Assembly (NCBI GenBank): GCA_031264205.1
Contig: JAISEH010000113.1
Location: forward strand, 1-9,562
DNA length: 9,562 bases
Direction: 5' to 3'
Source: Candidatus Margulisiibacteriota bacterium
GTDB taxonomy: Bacteria; Margulisbacteria; Termititenacia; Termititenacales; Termititenacaceae
In this document: positions 6,210-9,562 of the stretch, piece after piece
How positions within the stretch are numbered: the stretch's first letter is position 1
Layout: each line of letters opens with the position of its first letter
Position numbers and translations under genes: made by a program
The notes under the pieces: model-generated
Database searches by the model: none
What the model was told of the DNA's origin: nothing
Seen by the model: only the letters and a program-made list of their open reading frames with translations

Positions 6210-6974
6210 CTTAATATAAATCATTGTGTAATACGCCGGCACTACAGCGAACGCCGTATTGTTTCCAGTATTGCCAATAGTACCACCAGAGATCGTAGGA
6301 GAAGCCCCCGCGGCTCCAGTACTGCCGGTAATCCCGTGTCCATGAGCGGCTCCGTCTGTTGCAGTGGAACCTGTAACGGTAGCAGTATGACCATGTGAAC
6401 CAGTGGTGTCTCCTATAGTAATGTTGGCAACGGTTCTTCCGGTATCATCAATCGTGTATCTCCCTGTTCCATGTCCATGATAATTTTGCAAACTAACACC
6501 TTCTGCTCCTCCACCAGTATCTCTATACGTATGGACATGCCCAGTATCGGTGACCACATGCCCGTGCGTTCCGCCGGATATTGTCACGGCCAAAGTGCCA
6601 GCACCATGTGAATGGGTCGCCGAACTACTTGAAGCGGCTAAAGTGCCGACGCCGTGTGAATGTTCACCACCGCCAGTTATTGTTAATCCAGTTAATGAAT
6701 GATTATGACTTGGCAGATTGTCTTCGCTCAAAGTTGCCGATCCGCCTCCTGTGCCGCCGCTCGTTGCGCCGCCGCGAATAAACAAATTCACCAAATCTGG
6801 CGTCTTGCCGTGAGGCGTGTCACGCCCGTCGCAGATATACCAGTTGCCACGGCCGTTTGTCCAACTCCCGTCCATCATCAGTATTGAGCCTTTCGGGAAA
6901 AAAGTTAAGTCTGTAATATCCGTCGCCACTAAAGGTTTACCGCTTTTGACCTCTGTATGTAATGTTCTTGTCAT
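6198..6974 (-). CDS. Tail-collar-domain protein with a His-rich HxH repeat region
   Basis: A 258-residue protein resembling phage tail-fibre tips and the tail-collar (microcystin-dependent-protein) family. Residues 28-70 carry the collar pattern PKGSILMMDGSW, NWYICDGRDTP and TPDLVNLFIRGG, and the C-terminus AFAVVPAYYTMIYIKKMA (241-258) is the closing strand. Between them is a Gly/Thr/Ser-rich low-complexity region with eight HxH motifs (H90/92, 105/107, 121/123, 137/139, 146/148, 166/168, 194/196, 211/213). In T4-type fibres such motifs coordinate metal in an interwoven trimeric needle, so a trimeric metal-binding receptor-recognition needle is inferred. There is no signal peptide. AAGGAGGT (complement of 6988..6981) is 6 nt before the ATG. 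No other tail genes are nearby, so it may be a relic or a domesticated surface protein. The gene is divergent from the XRE gene at 7106. Confidence 0.82.
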   Translation of the reverse strand: MTRTLHTEVKSGKPLVATDITDLTFFPKGSILMMDGSWTNGRGNWYICDGRDTPHGKTPDLVNLFIRGGATSGGTGGGSATLSEDNLPSHNHSLTGLTITGGGEHSHGVGTLAASSSSATHSHGAGTLAVTISGGTHGHVVTDTGHVHTYRDTGGGAEGVSLQNYHGHGTGRYTIDDTGRTVANITIGDTTGSHGHTATVTGSTATDGAAHGHGITGSTGAAGASPTISGGTIGNTGNNTAFAVVPAYYTMIYIKKMA

Positions 6975-7004
6975 AAAGATACCTCCTTAATAATGATTTC
7001 TCAA

Positions 7005-7041
7005 ATTATAACATAAAATTAATTAAATGCAATAATTTTAT
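7005..7041 (-). promoter_or_regulatory. Promoter of the collar gene with overlapping 9-bp inverted repeat
   Basis: On the minus strand TTGCAT (7032..7027), 16 nt and TATAAT (7010..7005) with an upstream TGT (extended -10) form the promoter. The perfect inverted repeat ATAAAATTA (7013-7021) and TAATTTTAT (7033-7041), separated by 11 nt, straddles the -35 box. One arm fills the spacer and the other abuts the -35. It is a plausible operator for the divergent XRE protein; A+T richness makes a chance dyad somewhat more likely. Confidence 0.5.
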
Positions 7042-7105
7042 ATCTGTATTATTAATGAAACTATTTTTCTTAATACTTATACTTTTTCGCCTAAGGAAGT
7101 GTCCA

Positions 7106-7477
7106 ATGGAAATCACCAACAAAGACCTCAAGGATTTAATCGGCAAAAAGCTAACTTGGCTGCGCAAGAAATATAAAAAGACCATACCGGAAGCCGCTAT
7201 GGATTTAAGCCTCGACTACACAACTTATTACATGATAGCCAAAGGCATACAGTTGCCGCATTTGCTAACTCTATTTAGCATCAATAAACGTTATGGCTTG
7301 AATATGGACTGGTGGTTTAGCGAATTGGATAAAATCAAACCTCGCGACGCGGAAAAGCTGGAAAAGAAAATCACCGAATTTGAACTGCTCAGCAGTTTTA
7401 ACAAACTGGATAAAAACGCGCAATCCGTGGTGCTGCGCCTGCTCAAAAATTACTCCAAAGAACGGAAGTATAAATAA
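7106..7477 (+). CDS. Phage-repressor-like XRE-family regulator
   Basis: A 123-residue protein with a helix-turn-helix at about residues 8-72: LIGKKLTWLRKKYKKTIPEAA, then the divergent recognition region LSLDYTTYYMIAKGIQLP and the repressor-like close INKRYGLNMDWWFSE. The C-terminal helical tail (about 80-123, EKLEKKITEFELLSSFNKLDK then SVVLRLLKNYSK) is probably a dimerisation element; there is no LexA-like protease domain. The start at 7106 is chosen because AAGGAAG (7093-7099) is 6 nt upstream. An in-frame ATG at 7055 would add a hydrophobic stretch (MKLFFLILILF) without a ribosome site. The gene is divergent from the collar gene, repeating the regulator/target layout seen at 1-511. Its stop is 1 nt from the stop of the priA-tail remnant at 7479-7507. 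Confidence 0.8.
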   Translation: MEITNKDLKDLIGKKLTWLRKKYKKTIPEAAMDLSLDYTTYYMIAKGIQLPHLLTLFSINKRYGLNMDWWFSELDKIKPRDAEKLEKKITEFELLSSFNKLDKNAQSVVLRLLKNYSKERKYK

Positions 7478-7478
7478 T

Positions 7479-7530
7479 TTATTTCGGCAAGATCAATTTG
7501 ACCGCCGGTTCAAAGAATTATTCGTATTGG
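7479..7530 (-). pseudogene. Orphan remnant of the priA-fragment 3' end (direct repeat DR2, left copy)
   Basis: Read on the minus strand this gives FFEPAVKLILPK and then a stop, matching CFPETAVKLILPRS-stop at the end of the priA fragment at 9084. The core 7484-7507 is identical to 9092-9115 at 23 of 24 positions; the mismatch (G7491 versus T9099) is a synonymous ATC/ATA Ile codon. Similarity fades beyond about 7530, and an in-frame TAA replaces the Cys codon, so no gene precedes the remnant. It lies in the 107-nt gap before the 500-residue gene. Confidence 0.75.
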
Positions 7531-7584
7531 TATATTTAGCCAAAATAAGGGCATTCATATCCAAGCGACTTTCAAGGAGTAAAT

Positions 7585-9087
7585 ATGCGATATTTGCAGC
7601 GCGACATTAAGGTTGGACAGTCCAATATGGCACCAACTCCAGTTGGCAGACAACAACCCGCGTCTCTGGCAACTCCCGCTATTCTTCAAGCAAATCAGAA
7701 ATTTATGTTTGGTTATAATTACAAAGACTTAATTAATAATGGCAAATCAATTTCTCTGCGTTTGTCGGACCTAAATAATGGTGCCCATATCGGCCGGGTA
7801 ACTTTTTCTCTCGATGATAATAACAATATTTTCGCTGAAGTATATTACGGCGGCAAAACCACCTTTCATACCGACCTCAATGATTTACGTCTATTGATTG
7901 GCCTTTTGTCCTCAGATCATTTGGATGTAAAAACATCAGCCAACACTTCAACGAATTCAGGAACAAGTCTGGCCAACAAGATAAAAACATTTATGCCCGA
8001 CGGCAAAAATTACAACATCGACGCTGTCCGTCAGGCTTATAATGGACAGCCAATTCCAATTATAGCTGCCTTAAATGAATTACTGAGTCCACGCAACATT
8101 GCCGTGCCGCAACAATTTACCGAACCGACACAACCGATTATTGAAAAACCACTGGAACAATCCACCTCGTTACTACAGTCAATTGAGAATATCGACAGGC
8201 AGCCAATTGTTGCTCAAAATGTCACTGAAAGAGAACCCGAATCACCGTCTCATCCGCAATCAGCCGCCCCAAGAACAATGACACGGATAGAAGCGTTCAA
8301 CCGCCAAGCTCTCGAGTCTCTTCAAAAAGATGGTGGAAAATTTATCCAAGATTTATATACTGCGCAACGCAATTTTCCCGACGGAAATTCTATTATTCCT
8401 ATTTCACTTAGAGAATATATTAACTCTAGAGACACGTTTGGAGAGTTGATTGGTGAAAAAATATTGGATGTAGCCACTTTAGGCATTAGAGATACGGTTA
8501 TAACTAATCGCATTAAAGAAGATATAGCCAGAAGCCAACTTCCTCCCAATGAATATTATATTATTCGCGAGGACAATTCTATTTTTCAACAATTAGATCC
8601 ACCCGTAAAAGACCTCGTCATGGTAGAATTTTTTGAATGCAAAGTTCTAAGCCGCTCTGTATTCCAGCCAATAATCAACCCCTCACAAAAACCAAGCCGA
8701 CCGGGCACAGTTTTGTGCACAGGCGTAACTAGAAAAAGTCTGGATACCTTCACGGCCATGGTCAATGCTTTGTCCGAAGCAACCCCTAAGTTAAAAGAGA
8801 TAAAAAATACATATCTAGAAAAAATCGAGCTTTATGAATTTAGTTTCTTTGTCGAAAACATTTATGACCGCAATCCTACACTTGAAAACACAGAATTGTT
8901 TATCGCCAAAATCCAAGAGCTGCCTCTCAAGCTGCCCAACAGAAATATACGCGAATATCAAAATACCAATTACCGCAGAATTTATAATTACCTACTGCCT
9001 TTACTTGACGACGAGATGCTTACCAATGAAGTCCGCAGAATCGGCAGCCAAATGCCAGACCCTTTCGGCCAATCGTTTCGGAATTAA
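7585..9087 (+). CDS. Unrecognised 500-residue protein
   Basis: I do not recognise a family. The start at 7585 is supported by AAGGAGT (7574-7580), 4 nt upstream. There is no signal peptide or membrane segment. The N-terminal 40 residues look disordered. Residues 41-115 look like a compact alpha/beta domain (FMFGYNYKDLINNGKSISLR, then GRVTFSLDDNNNIFAEVYYGG). Residues 116-165 resume order after a Ser/Thr/Asn-rich linker. Residues 170-235 form a Pro/Gln/Glu-rich linker. Residues 236-500 are mostly helical, with ITNRIKEDIARSQLPPNEYY, a strand-rich VKDLVMVEFFECKVLSRSVF and a helical end. The gene is more A+T-rich than the purine operon, suggesting transfer. It overlaps the priA-fragment stop by 4 nt tail-to-tail (shared TTAA) and is bracketed by direct repeat DR2. 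Possible roles include an effector or an element-borne protein; none is shown. Confidence 0.75.
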   Translation: MRYLQRDIKVGQSNMAPTPVGRQQPASLATPAILQANQKFMFGYNYKDLINNGKSISLRLSDLNNGAHIGRVTFSLDDNNNIFAEVYYGGKTTFHTDLNDLRLLIGLLSSDHLDVKTSANTSTNSGTSLANKIKTFMPDGKNYNIDAVRQAYNGQPIPIIAALNELLSPRNIAVPQQFTEPTQPIIEKPLEQSTSLLQSIENIDRQPIVAQNVTEREPESPSHPQSAAPRTMTRIEAFNRQALESLQKDGGKFIQDLYTAQRNFPDGNSIIPISLREYINSRDTFGELIGEKILDVATLGIRDTVITNRIKEDIARSQLPPNEYYIIREDNSIFQQLDPPVKDLVMVEFFECKVLSRSVFQPIINPSQKPSRPGTVLCTGVTRKSLDTFTAMVNALSEATPKLKEIKNTYLEKIELYEFSFFVENIYDRNPTLENTELFIAKIQELPLKLPNRNIREYQNTNYRRIYNYLLPLLDDEMLTNEVRRIGSQMPDPFGQSFRN

Positions 9088-9368
9088 CTCCTCGGCAATA
9101 TCAATTTGACCGCCGTCTCGGGGAAACATTTGTAATATTCCGCGATCCAATAAATCAGCTTGACCAGATTTTCGTCAAAATTTGGCGGACTGCTGATCCG
9201 CTGAATGGGAAGAGTTTTGAATTCCGGCTGTTCAACAAAACGCAAGACATAGCCGGTATAGGGTTTGCCGCGCAGGGTCGCTTCTACCGCACAGCCGACC
9301 TTGGTCTCTTCCGTCACGGAATAAGTGTAGATCTTTTTATTGATGTATATTTCCGCAAATTTAGTCAT
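9084..9368 (-). pseudogene. priA: PriA N-terminal (3'-DNA-binding) domain, truncated after 94 codons
   Basis: PriA is the replication-restart helicase, normally about 700-800 residues. Only its N-terminal 3'BD domain is present: FAEIYINKKIYTYSV (4-18), VGCAVEATLRGKPYTGYVLRF (about 25-45) and LIYWIAEYYKCFPETAVKLILP (71-92), followed by RS and a stop. The helicase, zinc-binding and C-terminal domains are absent, and the sequence beyond the stop is the unrelated 500-residue gene. The start at 9368 overlaps the coaBC end by 8 nt, the usual coaBC-priA coupling, so this is the authentic priA 5' end. Either the gene was broken by insertion of the accessory block, or this lineage encodes the helicase part elsewhere. 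Its last codons are DR2. Confidence 0.82.
9092..9115. repeat. Direct repeat DR2, right copy (inside the priA fragment)
   Basis: These 24 nt encode (minus strand) TAVKLILPR of the priA fragment and match 7484-7507 at 23 of 24 positions. Together the two copies bracket the 500-residue gene; copy-to-copy distance is 1608 bp. Confidence 0.88.
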
Positions 9369-9562
9369 GCGCGACAGCGGCCGCAACTCGCTCGATAATT
9401 TTTTCCGCGATTTGCGTTTTCGGCAATTTTTCCAGAGTTTCCGCAGAGCCGTTTTTATCCAGCAAAATCACCGTCGCTTCCGCGCCGCCCAGCGCGGAAA
9501 TATCATTGGCAACGATCAGATCCAAATTTTTCCCGCGCAATTTTTGCTCGGCGTTTTTTAGC
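9361..9562 (-). CDS. coaBC: CoaBC (Dfp) C-terminal fragment, runs off the right edge
   Basis: The last 66 codons of a bifunctional coenzyme A synthesis protein (phosphopantothenoylcysteine decarboxylase / phosphopantothenate-cysteine ligase). The segment reads LKNAEQKLRGKNLDLIVAND, a hallmark of the CoaB ligase C-terminus (KxxxKxADLIVAND), then EATVILLDKNG and KLPKTQIAEKIIERV, matching the family's closing strands and helix. The stop (TAA, complement of 9363..9361) overlaps the priA start by 8 nt, so the two genes are translationally coupled. This conserved neighbour supports the identity of the truncated priA. The N-terminal decarboxylase domain lies outside the window. Confidence 0.88.
   Translation of the reverse strand, partial: LKNAEQKLRGKNLDLIVANDISALGGAEATVILLDKNGSAETLEKLPKTQIAEKIIERVAAAVAHD

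Noticed and set aside
7055..7105. Upstream start for the second XRE gene, adding a hydrophobic N-terminus
   Set aside because: There is no Shine-Dalgarno before 7055, while AAGGAAG lies 6 nt before 7106, and a hydrophobic leader makes no sense on a DNA-binding regulator.
9369..9386. Start of the priA fragment at the upstream in-frame ATG (9386)
   Set aside because: It would add MRPLSR encoded inside the coaBC end; the PriA family N-terminus begins at MTKFAE, fitting the 8-nt overlap with coaBC.
1..9562. CRISPR arrays, tRNA or rRNA genes
   Set aside because: No regularly spaced repeats, cloverleaf pattern or rRNA signature was seen on either strand.

Overview
This is a bacterial chromosomal window: housekeeping metabolic genes on the minus strand at both ends of an A+T-richer accessory block. 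The purine genes are the small (763-residue) PurL that works with separate PurS and PurQ, and a PurF with the [4Fe-4S] cysteine set and no long propeptide. This points to the Gram-positive/cyanobacterial side of the bacterial tree or a related candidate lineage. I cannot name the organism from sequence alone.

Layout. Positions 1-187 hold the 5' end of an unrecognised minus-strand gene and a compact divergent control region. Facing away from it is a small XRE-type regulator (188-511). The operator-like dyad CTATTTGCCAATAG lies between the -35 and -10 of the leftward promoter and overlaps the -35 of the rightward one, a classic autoregulated switch. Positions 530-4743 are a tight minus-strand operon, nadD-purL-purF, with overlapping or nearly touching genes, a TTG start for purL and a NadD that looks C-terminally shortened.

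From 4744 to about 9115 lies the accessory block. In order it holds a Phd/YefM-ParE toxin-antitoxin pair (+) with a consensus promoter, a YafQ-DinJ type pair (-), a GTAG...CTAC hairpin resembling REP elements, a tail-collar/HxH-needle protein gene (-), a phage-repressor-like XRE gene (+), and an unrecognised 500-residue protein gene (+). At the right end a coaBC-priA operon reads leftward (9562-9084), but priA stops after 94 codons, right at the end of its N-terminal DNA-binding domain.

The most notable signal is that two accessory units are each flanked by short direct repeats made of the last codons and stop of a neighbouring gene. A 30-bp repeat (5399-5428 and 6180-6209) copies the 3' end of parE plus the converging collar-gene tail and brackets the YafQ-DinJ module. 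A 24-bp repeat (7484-7507 and 9092-9115) copies the priA-fragment tail and brackets the 500-residue gene. The single mismatch in each pair is a synonymous third-base change. Cassette-like insertion at gene 3' ends, with duplication of the target tail, would explain both; no recombinase is encoded in the window.
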